8,318 nt of DNA, taken from contig CAZLTJ010000087.1 in the NCBI GenBank assembly GCA_964562425.1, positions 1 to 8,318 of the forward strand. The letters are read 5' to 3'. Under the pieces are notes generated by a model. It was given only the letters and a program-made list of their open reading frames with translations, had not been told where the DNA came from and did not search any database. Positions 1 through 6,196 of this stretch are shown piece after piece (within the stretch, counting starts at the first letter, position 1; every line of letters begins with the position of its first letter). A program made the translations under genes and the position numbers. Source of the stretch: JAUWMV01 sp964562425 (GTDB lineage: Bacteria; UBP14; UBA6098; B30-G16).

Positions 1-513
1 CAAATAGACACTTGTGAAAACGCCCATAAAGATCAAAACCCATATATATGGAATGCCAAAACTTATCTCGAAAAGGTAACTCAGTCCCATAAAAACAGCA
101 GCTGTATACGGTATGAAAAAAATGAAAATAGCTATTGTTGTGAAATATTTTAGAAACGGACTATTGTATCGAGCATCGAGATATTCTGGCATTGTGTGAA
201 CATTCAATTTGTGAGAGGCTTCTTTTATTCTACCTCCAAGAAGCCACCAGACGAGTAACACACCAATCAGGGAATTTCCTATTGCTATCCACAAACCTGA
301 CATTCCAAATCCCCAGCCGATTTTCCCAGCAAAGCCTATGAAAAGCACTGCGGAAAAATATGCTGTGCCATATGTAAAAGCGGTTAACCAGGGACCCACA
401 TTTCTGCCACCCAGAAAGAAATCTGAAAATGATTTTATCTTTTTCATTCCGTGGATGCCAATTATGACAATCATTGCAATGTAAACTAATACAGCGATTA
501 GTCTAACTATCAT
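1..513 (-). CDS. Sodium:solute symporter family protein (SSS/SLC5), 3'-truncated by the window edge
   Basis: An integral membrane protein expected to couple Na+ (or H+) influx to uptake of a small organic solute; the substrate cannot be told. The frame is open from the ATG at 513 to the left edge, giving 171 residues, about a third of a usual 450-550-residue family member. Residues 5-22 form TM1. The SSS hallmark follows, DFFLGGRNVGPWLTAFTYG (31-49) leading into TM2 with FIGFAGKIGWGFG (58-70). Further hydrophobic segments lie at about 72-94, 122-146 and 153-171. The amphipathic stretch with HTMPEYLDARY (106-116) is also typical of the family, which usually has a 'T.PEyl..Ry' motif after TM3. 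An in-frame TGA three codons upstream fixes the ATG, and GAGGG lies 3 bases before it. The gene is separated from hslU by 412 bases, so it is probably transcribed on its own. Family assignment is firm; specificity is unknown. Confidence 0.9.
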   Translation of the reverse strand, partial: MIVRLIAVLVYIAMIVIIGIHGMKKIKSFSDFFLGGRNVGPWLTAFTYGTAYFSAVLFIGFAGKIGWGFGMSGLWIAIGNSLIGVLLVWWLLGGRIKEASHKLNVHTMPEYLDARYNSPFLKYFTTIAIFIFFIPYTAAVFMGLSYLFEISFGIPYIWVLIFMGVFTSVYL

Positions 514-536
514 TGTCCCTCACTTTGTTTATTATA
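514..536 (-). promoter_or_regulatory. Possible -10 box and RBS of the symporter gene
   Basis: On the minus strand a consensus TATAAT (531-536) lies 17 bases before the ATG at 513, and GAGGG (517-521) is the only Shine-Dalgarno candidate. There is no good -35 hexamer 16-18 bases upstream. If the -10 is used, the leader would be only about ten bases long, so the true promoter could be further upstream. Confidence 0.3.
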
Positions 537-632
537 TTCTAGTTCACTTGCTTTATTCATTTTGAACTGAAGTAATTGATTGTAGAAATTTATCTGATTA
601 GTTTTCATAGAGAACATAAACTCCTTGCGGTA

Positions 633-646
633 TCAAATCGATTTGA
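633..646. repeat. 14-base perfect palindrome upstream of the symporter gene
   Basis: The sequence tcaaatcgatttga equals its own reverse complement. It sits about 120 bases upstream of the symporter ATG, where a regulator could bind. Its TCAAAT half-site also occurs in the 21-base palindrome at 6126-6146, but with a different spacing. A short AT-rich palindrome like this may arise by chance. Confidence 0.3.
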
Positions 647-925
647 ATATATCCAATTAAATCGAACAATTCATTTTGTCGAGGATAAATTTAAGTATTG
701 AATATTAATGGATAGTCGACTTATAGGTTGAATTATGTCTTAATTAAATCTGAGTTGGCAATATATCGAAATAGATTACACTTTGTGAAAAATTGAGCCA
801 CTGCATAAATTATCTATTTTCAATGTTAAAATGAAGATTGACATCACATCGGTGATTCTACAAAAAAAAAATAATAACTAACATAACTATTGCCTTTAGT
901 GAAAGATTCTGTGAGCAATGCAAAC

Positions 926-2278
926 TTATAGGATAAACTTCATCAAGTCCTCATCCTCAACGATTGAAGATAGTTTTTTGACAACTGTGGATTTTGTAAT
1001 CTTGATATTTTTCGGTGAAATATCGGGCGCTTCGAATAAAATGTCCTCTAAAAGTAGGCTTAACGCTGTGTGAAGCCTTCGGGCACCTATATTCTCGGTT
1101 TTCTGATTGATTTCATAAGCTATTTCTGATATCTCACTTATTGCAGCACTTGTGAATTCAAGTTTTATACCCTCAGCAGCTAATAAAGCCGTATACTGTT
1201 TTATCAGAGAGTTTTCTGGTTCGACAAGTATTCTTTTAAAATCCTCTGCAGAAAGAGATGACAGTTCAGCTCTAATTGGAAATCTTCCCTGAAACTCAGG
1301 TATAAGGTCTGATGGACTTGAATTTGAAAAGGCACCAGCAGCAATAAACAAAATATGATCGGTGCGAATAATACCATACTTAGTTGTAACGCTTGTTCCC
1401 TCAACAAGCGGCAAAAGATCTCTTTGTACACCCTCACGTGAGACATCTGGTCCAGAACTACTGTTAGAACCAACAATTTTATCAATTTCGTCGATGAATA
1501 CAATCCCTGATTCCTGAGTACGTGTTTTGGCAATTTCAATTATTCTATCTTTATTGAGGAGTCGATCAATTTCTTCCTGAAAGAGAATTTTTTTCGCCTG
1601 TTTAACTGTCAACTTTTGTTTCTTTTTCTTCTTTCCAAAAATTTCGCTGAGCATCTCCTGGAAATTTACACCATACTCCTCGAATCCGCTTTGCGACACA
1701 ATTTCGAGGGTTTGCATAGATTTTGCTAAAACAGATAACTCGATCTCTTTTTCATCAAGATTTCCCGAATCGAGTTGGGAGCCTATTTTTTCTCTAGTTC
1801 TGATATAACTTTCGGATTCCGGATGATTATCGCTTTTGGGTATGAGAGCGTCTAAAATTCTTTGTCGAACATTTTTCTCTGCGATTTTATCAATTTTAGT
1901 AGACATCTCATCTCTAATTATATCCACAGCAACCTGAACCAAATCCCTTATCATGCTCTCTACATCTCGACCAACATAGCCTACTTCGGTAAATTTGGAA
2001 GCTTCGACTTTAACTAACGGTGCAGATACTAACTTTGCCAAGCGACGGGAAATCTCAGTCTTCCCGACACCAGTGGGACCAACCATAAGAATGTTATTGG
2101 GAATAATTTCGTCACCCAAGGGTGCTTCTATTTTCGATCTTCGCCATCTATTTCGCACTGCTATGGCTACTGCACGTTTCGCTTTATTTTGACCTATGAT
2201 ATATCTATTTAGTTCGATTACAATTTGCTTAGGTTTTAGATGTTCGTAAACGGATTCTAATTTATCGTTAATTTTCAT
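926..2278 (-). CDS. hslU: HslU, ATPase subunit of the HslUV (ClpYQ) protease
   Basis: An AAA+ unfoldase (Clp/HSP100 class) whose hexamer unfolds proteins and feeds them into the HslV peptidase in the cytoplasm. The gene is complete at 450 residues, close to the usual ~443. Visible motifs in order: Walker A GPTGVGKT (67-74); the GYVG pore loop (100-103) that grips substrate; an I-domain at about 110-240, including the family's lysine-rich KKKKKQKLTVKQA stretch (216-228); Walker B IVFIDEIDK (259-267); a sensor-1 region near FIAAGAF (311-317); the PEFQGRFP motif (327-334) with the arginine finger; and sensor-2 GARR (398-401). The C-terminal DLMKFIL matches the tail that docks into HslV, so a partner is expected. 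AGGAGGG (2282-2288) lies 3 bases before the ATG. The upstream neighbour is divergent and is not hslV, unlike the common hslVU operon. Confidence 0.97.
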   Translation of the reverse strand: MKINDKLESVYEHLKPKQIVIELNRYIIGQNKAKRAVAIAVRNRWRRSKIEAPLGDEIIPNNILMVGPTGVGKTEISRRLAKLVSAPLVKVEASKFTEVGYVGRDVESMIRDLVQVAVDIIRDEMSTKIDKIAEKNVRQRILDALIPKSDNHPESESYIRTREKIGSQLDSGNLDEKEIELSVLAKSMQTLEIVSQSGFEEYGVNFQEMLSEIFGKKKKKQKLTVKQAKKILFQEEIDRLLNKDRIIEIAKTRTQESGIVFIDEIDKIVGSNSSSGPDVSREGVQRDLLPLVEGTSVTTKYGIIRTDHILFIAAGAFSNSSPSDLIPEFQGRFPIRAELSSLSAEDFKRILVEPENSLIKQYTALLAAEGIKLEFTSAAISEISEIAYEINQKTENIGARRLHTALSLLLEDILFEAPDISPKNIKITKSTVVKKLSSIVEDEDLMKFIL

Positions 2279-2301
2279 ATTCCCTCCTAACTAAAAAATA
2301 T

Positions 2302-2318
2302 ACTTTTAATTTAAAAGT
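2302..2318. promoter_or_regulatory. 17-base perfect palindrome between hslU and the DUF5362 gene (candidate operator)
   Basis: Two 8-base arms, acttttaa (2302-2309) and ttaaaagt (2311-2318), flank a single t. The palindrome lies in the 99-base divergent spacer and abuts the extended -10 element of the rightward gene, so it covers the region where RNA polymerase would sit. It is 24 bases from the hslU ATG, so a bound protein could affect both genes. The symmetry is directly visible; operator function is inference, and AT-only palindromes can occur by chance. Confidence 0.4.
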
Positions 2319-2326
2319 GTTATAAT
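2318..2326 (+). promoter_or_regulatory. Extended -10 promoter element of the DUF5362 gene
   Basis: The bases TG-t-TATAAT match the extended -10 consensus exactly. Extended -10 promoters need little or no -35 match, and none is seen here. The expected transcription start near 2333 would leave a leader of about 45 bases before the GTG start at 2378. The TATAAT overlaps what would be the upstream part of a leftward hslU promoter. Confidence 0.45.
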
Positions 2327-2377
2327 AAATTTATTACGGTTCGATATTAATTTTTCTTCAACAAAAAGGGGGTACAA

Positions 2378-2761
2378 GTGGAGATTCAGGAACAGTTGTG
2401 GAATAATTACAGTCTCGAGATTAATAAGGGCAAAGGTTGGTTGAAGTTTCTGGGTATCATTGCCATTATTTCGGGGGCAATAAATGTCTTGACCGTTGTG
2501 GGAATTATTTATGCATGGATACCAATATGGATAGGAGTTATAATGCTTCAAGCAAGTAATAGAGGACAGGAGTTTATTAATTCCAAAGACCCGGGAAAGT
2601 TGAATCAATACTTGGAAAGAGTTTCTTTCTTCTATAAGCTTTCTGGCATAATGGTTATTGTAAGTATTGTGTTGAGTATTATTTTCATTTTTATCTGGGT
2701 TTGTGTAGGATTTTCGTTCTTGAAAATGGGAATGGGACAAGACTGGGGAGGTTTTTATTGA
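2378..2761 (+). CDS. DUF5362-like small membrane protein
   Basis: A 127-residue membrane protein of unknown function. It resembles DUF5362 proteins, which have a short polar N-terminus, a GWLKFLGII-type entry into the membrane and a W.PIW.G motif; here these are GWLKFLGIIAI (20-30) and WIPIWIGVIML (47-57). Hydrophobic segments lie at about 22-44, 46-59 and 86-112, with a polar loop at 60-85 containing QEFINSKDPGKLNQYLERV. The C-terminus is a short glycine-rich tail. It starts with GTG, supported by a strong AAGGGGG (2366-2372) five bases upstream and by the extended -10 element further up. An overlapping reading frame on the other strand (2306-2740) was rejected because it has no ribosome binding site and no membrane or domain pattern. 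No operon partner follows, and the next gene is convergent. The family match is from recall of its pattern; no function should be inferred. Confidence 0.75.
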   Translation: MEIQEQLWNNYSLEINKGKGWLKFLGIIAIISGAINVLTVVGIIYAWIPIWIGVIMLQASNRGQEFINSKDPGKLNQYLERVSFFYKLSGIMVIVSIVLSIIFIFIWVCVGFSFLKMGMGQDWGGFY

Positions 2762-2841
2762 AGATGAAATTACTTATTGATAATTGGAAAGATTAAAAAA
2801 ATCCGTTGGGAAACTAATTCGGTTTAATTAAGCTAACCAAG

Positions 2842-2869
2842 AGATTACAGCAGTTCTATGATGTAATCT
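2842..2869. repeat. Inverted repeat, 8-base arms with a 12-base loop
   Basis: Arms agattaca (2842-2849) and tgtaatct (2862-2869) are exact reverse complements and could form a hairpin, extended inside by two more pairs after one mismatch. It starts 80 bases after the DUF5362 stop codon. It could help end transcription of that gene, although no T-run follows. Confidence 0.35.
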
Positions 2870-2949
2870 TATGTTATTTATTCAAATAAACACTTGGAGA
2901 AATCTGATAGCTACAATACTGCTAATCTGTGAATCGAAAATGCCACAGG

Positions 2950-2966
2950 AACTGTTTTAAACAGTT
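2950..2966. repeat. 17-base perfect palindrome, 8-base arms and one centre base
   Basis: Arms aactgttt (2950-2957) and aaacagtt (2959-2966) flank a single t. It has the same geometry (8-1-8) as the palindrome at 2302-2318 but a different sequence. With no loop it is better read as a possible protein-binding dyad than as an RNA hairpin. It lies between two gene ends rather than at a promoter, which argues against an operator role. Confidence 0.35.
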
Positions 2967-2972
2967 ATGTAT

Positions 2973-2997
2973 GGTAAAATATTTTCGGTATTTTATC
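2973..2997. terminator. Weak stem-loop between convergent genes (possible bidirectional terminator)
   Basis: The stem pairs ggtaaaata (2973-2981) with tattttatc (2989-2997) around a 7-base loop, using one G-U pair. The AT-rich stem could serve both converging genes, DUF5362 from the left and the membrane methyltransferase from the right (57 bases past its stop). There is no U-tract, so terminator function is only a possibility. Confidence 0.25.
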
Positions 2998-3053
2998 GGA
3001 ACTATTATTGTATTATTAGCTTGACAGCAGTTATTTCCCATGAAAAATAAAGT

Positions 3054-3794
3054 TTATTTATTATCAAAATTTAATAGATTCGTAAATTTTTTCAGTATCC
3101 TCAAAAGTAAGTAGATTACCAAACCGAATATAGAAATAACAACCCATATCGGGTCGATACCCAATTTCCGTTCGATTATCAATTTGCCAAGAATTTCCAA
3201 GATAACAAATGACACAATGATAGCGAAAAAACCAGAATACTCTCTTTTTAAAACTCTCTTAACGGAAAAAGGACTGATTGCAGGTTTCCATTTGCGAAAA
3301 TTTGGAATGAATGCTGGAGTTTTTTCTGCCCATTTCTCGAAATCTTCCCCGAATTTTACACGTAAAAATTGTTCTTCTGCAAACATAATCCGCTCGTAAT
3401 ATAACCAGAAAATTAAAACGAATATAAGAGTAACCCACCATTCCCGAACATATAACGAGATTCCAAGCCATATAAAGAAATTCCCTAAATACAATGGGTG
3501 TCTTACGATAGAATAAATTCCAGTAGAATTAAGTCTTTCGGCTACTTGCTCTTGAGTGTTTCGACCGGATGTCCCACTATATATATGACCTATTGTGTAT
3601 ATTCTGATTACTAATCCGAAAAATGATACAAGAAGGCAAAAAAGCACCCAGAAATGATTTTGCCTATAACTGCCATACAAATAACTGTTTACTATAAACC
3701 CTGGAATAATTATCAAAATCATAAGCAGTGGTAAAAAACTTCTCCATCGAAAAAGCCAATTACCGGATCTTTCAAATTCTTCTCTTAACGCCAT
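3054..3794 (-). CDS. ICMT/PEMT-type membrane methyltransferase with a C-terminal membrane extension
   Basis: A multi-pass membrane protein of the isoprenylcysteine carboxyl methyltransferase / phospholipid methyltransferase group, which transfers methyl from S-adenosylmethionine to a lipid or lipidated substrate. The 246-residue form has hydrophobic segments at about 19-39, 47-70, 103-117, 119-135, 187-205 and 214-233. The catalytic core shows RHPLYLGNF (98-106), then ER (134-135) and AEEQFLRVKFGEDFEKW (139-155), ending PAFIP (160-164), the usual order for cofactor-binding residues in this fold. The last ~60 residues, with two extra membrane segments, extend beyond the common ~200-residue bacterial form. 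Start choice: the ATG at 3794 has GGA 7 bases upstream and begins MALREEFERSG; a second ATG five codons earlier (3809) has no ribosome binding site. The substrate is unknown, because bacterial members rarely act on prenylated proteins. It lies 119 bases downstream of another methyltransferase gene and may be cotranscribed with it. Confidence 0.8.
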   Translation of the reverse strand: MALREEFERSGNWLFRWRSFLPLLMILIIIPGFIVNSYLYGSYRQNHFWVLFCLLVSFFGLVIRIYTIGHIYSGTSGRNTQEQVAERLNSTGIYSIVRHPLYLGNFFIWLGISLYVREWWVTLIFVLIFWLYYERIMFAEEQFLRVKFGEDFEKWAEKTPAFIPNFRKWKPAISPFSVKRVLKREYSGFFAIIVSFVILEILGKLIIERKLGIDPIWVVISIFGLVIYLLLRILKKFTNLLNFDNK

Positions 3795-3913
3795 ATTAAA
3801 TTCCAACATATAAAAGAGTGTAACATATTATTGTGCTTCTTTTCAGGTCTTATAAAGTTTTAGTTCTTAAGTTATATTATTAAAACAAAGCACTATATGT
3901 CTTATAAATGATA

Positions 3914-4675
3914 TTATTTTTTCTTTCTACAAACCATGATTTGTTTAGGAGAATCTGATTGGAAAGGTGATTCGTCAAAATCACCGAATTTATTGATAAT
4001 ATCAAAGGAGTTATACTTCATTAGAGCGTCAAATTCCTGAGGAAAAATTACCCTCATACGTAATTCATGTACAAATTCTGCTTCTGTATGAACTTTGTAA
4101 AACCAGTTGACATGACTTACTTGAGTAGCTTTATCATATTTTAGAGTCTCCGATATTACTACTTCTTCCGAGCTATATGGATCGGGATATCTTGTTGCCT
4201 CTCTTACTTCGTTTGGGTTGCGATTGAGAATGTCTAAGCACGGGTTGAAATGATCGACGATAAAAATTCCATCATCTGTCATGTGATGTTTTACACATGA
4301 AAAACAAGCTTCAATATCCGATGTTTTTGTTAAATGTGCAATTGAGTTGAATGGATAGTATATCAAATTGAATTTCTTTTCGAGATTGAAATTTCTGCAA
4401 TCAGCAAGAATGTATTCAATATTCAACCCTAACTTTTTCGATTTCATTCGGGCTTGTTTAAGCATTCCTTCGGAAATATCCAATCCGGTTACATCCAGTC
4501 CTTTTTGGGCGATTGGAATTGTAAGTCGTCCTGTCCCGCATGCAAGTTCAAGTATGGGTCCATTTGAATTCTTCGCATATTTTATGTAGAACTGCAAGTC
4601 ACAATCATAATTTATGTGATGAGCATCATAATGAGCACCATCGCCATATAACGGATCTTCTTGAAATTTAGTCAT
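3914..4675 (-). CDS. Class I SAM-dependent methyltransferase
   Basis: A soluble Rossmann-fold methyltransferase; the methyl acceptor is not known. In the 253-residue form, motif I is ILELACGTGRLTIPIA (41-56), the second strand ends GLDIS with the ribose-binding acidic residue D66, the ADCRNF motif (91-96) should contact adenine, and the motif IV region is IYYPFNSIAHL (105-115). The C-terminal half carries a substrate-side insertion with several aromatic residues and ends FDESPFQSDSPKQIMVC, a tail common in this family (a 'GDFD.SPF..dSp.qI' pattern). The N-terminal YGDGAHYDAHH (10-20) is also family-like. The start is placed at 4675 because GAGG lies 7 bases upstream. The membrane methyltransferase gene follows on the same strand after about 119 bases. 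Such enzymes act on many small molecules, so a more exact name is not justified. Confidence 0.88.
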   Translation of the reverse strand: MTKFQEDPLYGDGAHYDAHHINYDCDLQFYIKYAKNSNGPILELACGTGRLTIPIAQKGLDVTGLDISEGMLKQARMKSKKLGLNIEYILADCRNFNLEKKFNLIYYPFNSIAHLTKTSDIEACFSCVKHHMTDDGIFIVDHFNPCLDILNRNPNEVREATRYPDPYSSEEVVISETLKYDKATQVSHVNWFYKVHTEAEFVHELRMRVIFPQEFDALMKYNSFDIINKFGDFDESPFQSDSPKQIMVCRKKK

Positions 4676-4682
4676 TTTCATA

Positions 4683-4686
4683 CCTC
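4683..4686 (-). promoter_or_regulatory. Ribosome binding site that decides the methyltransferase start
   Basis: On the minus strand GAGG occurs 1 base before a first ATG (4681) and 7 bases before a second in-frame ATG (4675). Seven bases is good spacing and one is too short, so translation should begin at 4675 and the protein lacks the first two residues of the longest frame. Confidence 0.6.
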
Positions 4687-5054
4687 GAGTTGTAAATTTA
4701 AGACTTTACTTGTAATCTACAATCGATATAATATATTAACAGAATAATATACTACTATACAATAAACTCTTACAATATTCTTAATATTTATACGCAAGAG
4801 AAAAGAAACCAAAGAGAAACAAAGCAATAACAAAATGTATAACATATAAAAAAGATAATTTAATCTCTACACTTTTCAAGAGCAAATAAGGAAGTAGTGG
4901 ATTTTGTCTGTGTTATTTGCGAGTAGTTCTTCAGATGAAAAGCTATGAGATTGCAGACAATTATTCAGATTATCTACTTTTTTTCTTAGATTTTTTTTGA
5001 GTGACATTATATTAATCAAAATTTGCACACATGAAACTTAACAGAAGGAATGAT
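4687..5054. other. Intergenic region upstream of the SpoIIAA-like gene, no intact gene seen
   Basis: A very AT-rich stretch between two divergent genes. It contains a TATAAT at 4727-4732 (plus strand) with no nearby gene to serve, T-rich tracts at 4977-4998, and an inverted repeat, gcaaataa (4882-4889) with ttatttgc (4913-4920), separated by 23 bases. AGGA (5046-5049) is the ribosome binding site of the following broken gene. The part from about 4870 to 4980 is less AT-biased, but I could not read a protein from it. Nothing here is strong enough to call an RNA gene. Confidence 0.45.
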
Positions 5055-5415
5055 ATGTATAAAATCCTGGATGGAACCGAGGTAGCAATTGTAGCAGTTA
5101 AGCTTCGCGGTAAGCTTACCGATGAATGTAATGATGAGTTGATGGATATTTTTGAAAAAGCAATCGCCAAAACTGGAATCTCCGAGTGTTAATGTATCTT
5201 GAAAATTTCAAAGGTTTGAATTCCGGAGCTATGTTAGATGAGTTTAAATTTGCGATTAAGCATCGAGATAAATTTGAAAGGATTGCTATCATTGGTGATT
5301 CAGAGTGGTTAAATTGGGTTACAAAAGGGGATGATATATTTTCCCGATTAACGAGAAGTATTTCAACAACAATGACGAGAAAAAGGCTTGGAAATGGATT
5401 AAAGAAGGTCTCTGA
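5055..5415 (+). pseudogene. SpoIIAA-like (STAS-related) protein, broken by two -1 frameshifts
   Basis: Intact members are about 120-residue SpoIIAA-like proteins of the STAS fold with no settled function. Here the reading starts at the ATG at 5055 (AGGA 5 bases upstream) with MYKILDGTEVAIVAVKLRGK and reaches TAA at 5190 after 45 codons. The next part continues in the -1 frame from about 5186: LMYLENFKGLNSGAML, then FAIKHRDKFERIAIIGDSEW and LNWVTKGDDIF. Near 5336-5346 the frame drops by one again, and FPINEKYFNNNDEKKAW followed by KWIKEGL ends at TGA 5413. Joined, the parts give about 120 residues with the family's order of motifs and its typical tryptophan-rich end. Both shifts equal one missing base. 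No X-XXY-YYZ slippery heptamer is in frame at the first junction, so programmed shifting is unlikely. The second lies in a tttt-ccc run, so sequencing error is possible. A shorter call from a GTG at 5186 to 5464 would miss both true ends. Confidence 0.82.
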
Positions 5416-5505
5416 TTGTGATAAAAAAAGAATTTTTAATCGAAGAGTGAACTTATCTGTGTAGGTAATATTGCAGCATTTTTTCGGTGAGATAATCATA
5501 TAAAA

Positions 5506-6009
5506 TCAACACGGACTATCCTTCACACCTTTCAACATAGCTTTCAATTGCTGAATTTTACCAATATGTAAGGCTGTATGGGCTACTGTAATAAACAACC
5601 ATTGGCTTATTGTTCCGCCATAGGGGGAATTCATAGGAACGAAATTCAACTGTTTCTCGTGAAGAGTATCTATAAAATTATGGCTTTCTTTGCGGACTTC
5701 TCTAACCCAACTTAGAACCTCTGCAATAGAGTTAATTGATCTTTTAAGTTGCTTAACAGAAACCCATTCTGTCCCGAAAATTTCGTATTGCTGTGGAATG
5801 ATTTCAGCACCAAGACCCTGAATAAATAATCCGATATGCGATCTTTCCCTGTGAGCTATGTGCCCAACATGCCATAAGATGCATAGAGAATTGCTATCTG
5901 GAACCCAAAACAAATCCTTATCATCTATACCCTCTATAAATGTCAGTGGGTCGCAATACCAAAATCCCCAACCATAAAAAAAATGTAGGATGTCTTTCCA
6001 GTTCTTCAT
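5506..6009 (-). CDS. DinB-family (DinB/DfsB superfamily) protein
   Basis: A 167-residue cytoplasmic four-helix-bundle protein of the DinB superfamily, whose members usually hold a divalent metal through three histidines and include thiol S-transferases and many uncharacterised stress-associated proteins. The first histidine cluster is in ILWHVGHIAHRE (44-55; H47, H50 and H53 are candidates). The second is AHTALHIGKIQQLK (143-156), with H144 and H148 in the H-x3-H-x-G-x-I/Q pattern typical of the last helix. The length fits the usual 150-175. Despite the old name it is not DNA polymerase IV. AGGAG lies 5-6 bases before the ATG at 6009, supporting that start. The gene converges with the broken SpoIIAA-like gene and diverges from the baeRF gene, so it is probably monocistronic. 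The exact substrate is unknown. Confidence 0.85.
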   Translation of the reverse strand: MKNWKDILHFFYGWGFWYCDPLTFIEGIDDKDLFWVPDSNSLCILWHVGHIAHRERSHIGLFIQGLGAEIIPQQYEIFGTEWVSVKQLKRSINSIAEVLSWVREVRKESHNFIDTLHEKQLNFVPMNSPYGGTISQWLFITVAHTALHIGKIQQLKAMLKGVKDSPC

Positions 6010-6125
6010 TTTATCTCCTATTATAAATTTCTACTTAATTAGAAAAAAATAAAGGGAAAAGCAAGTATCTATTCATAAATTAAAAAATTATTTCAAGTTA
6101 TATTCACAGACTGTTAAAAAACTTA

Positions 6126-6146
6126 TTTCAAATAAATTATTTGAAA
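6126..6146. repeat. 21-base perfect palindrome (candidate operator)
   Basis: Arms tttcaaataa (6126-6135) and ttatttgaaa (6137-6146) are exact reverse complements around one a. It lies 117 bases upstream of the DinB start and 174 upstream of the baeRF start. This is the longest perfect dyad I found in the window, and the one-base centre suits a dimeric DNA-binding protein better than an RNA hairpin. The function is inferred. Confidence 0.5.
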
Positions 6147-6196
6147 CTATACGATTTTTAATAATATTCTAAATTATGCTAAAAGAAAGTCAAGAG

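Larger units (their letters stand above)
514..925. other. 412-base intergenic region with no gene seen
   Basis: This AT-rich gap lies between the start of the symporter gene and the stop of hslU. I find no ORF with a ribosome binding site, no tRNA and no GC-rich terminator hairpin after hslU. On the minus strand a ten-T run (863-872) lies about 55 bases after the hslU stop, but no stem precedes it. The only ordered structure is a 14-base perfect palindrome at 633-646, listed separately. Confidence 0.6.
2762..3053. other. 292-base convergent intergenic region with several inverted repeats
   Basis: This gap separates the DUF5362 gene from the membrane methyltransferase gene, which converge here. 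It has no ORF worth calling: a ten-codon frame at 2764-2796 lacks support. It holds three inverted repeats, at 2842-2869, 2950-2966 and 2973-2997, listed separately. None is followed by a clear T-run on either strand, so I cannot call a classical intrinsic terminator. Confidence 0.55.

Noticed and set aside
863..872. A ten-T run (minus strand) after hslU as a terminator
   Set aside because: No stable stem lies immediately upstream on the minus strand. A small atcac/gtgat hairpin is on the wrong side of the run.
1615..1632. Lysine-rich stretch in HslU as a possible insertion or frameshift
   Set aside because: A KKKK-rich segment at this place in the I-domain is normal for HslU, and the flanking sequence stays in frame.
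2306..2740. A 144-codon open frame on the minus strand opposite the DUF5362 gene
   Set aside because: No ribosome binding site, composition rich in N, Y and H as expected of a shadow frame, and no recognisable domain. The plus-strand frame has a strong Shine-Dalgarno site, a promoter element and coherent membrane segments.
3847..3908. A 10-base direct repeat, gtcttataaa, at 3847-3856 and 3899-3908
   Set aside because: Short and AT-rich, with no inserted element between the copies; consistent with chance.
4977..4998. T-runs that might mark an intrinsic terminator
   Set aside because: No GC-rich stem precedes the runs on the plus strand, and no gene ends just upstream.
5154..5190. Programmed -1 frameshifting to make the SpoIIAA-like protein
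   Set aside because: The -1 frame is open only from 5156, and within the overlap no in-frame slippery heptamer of the X-XXY-YYZ type is present. Two separate shifts in one small gene would also be exceptional.
5186..5464. A 92-codon frame starting with GTG inside the SpoIIAA-like gene
   Set aside because: It is the middle third of the broken gene followed by out-of-frame sequence. There is no ribosome binding site at the GTG, and family similarity stops near 5340, where it resumes in another frame.
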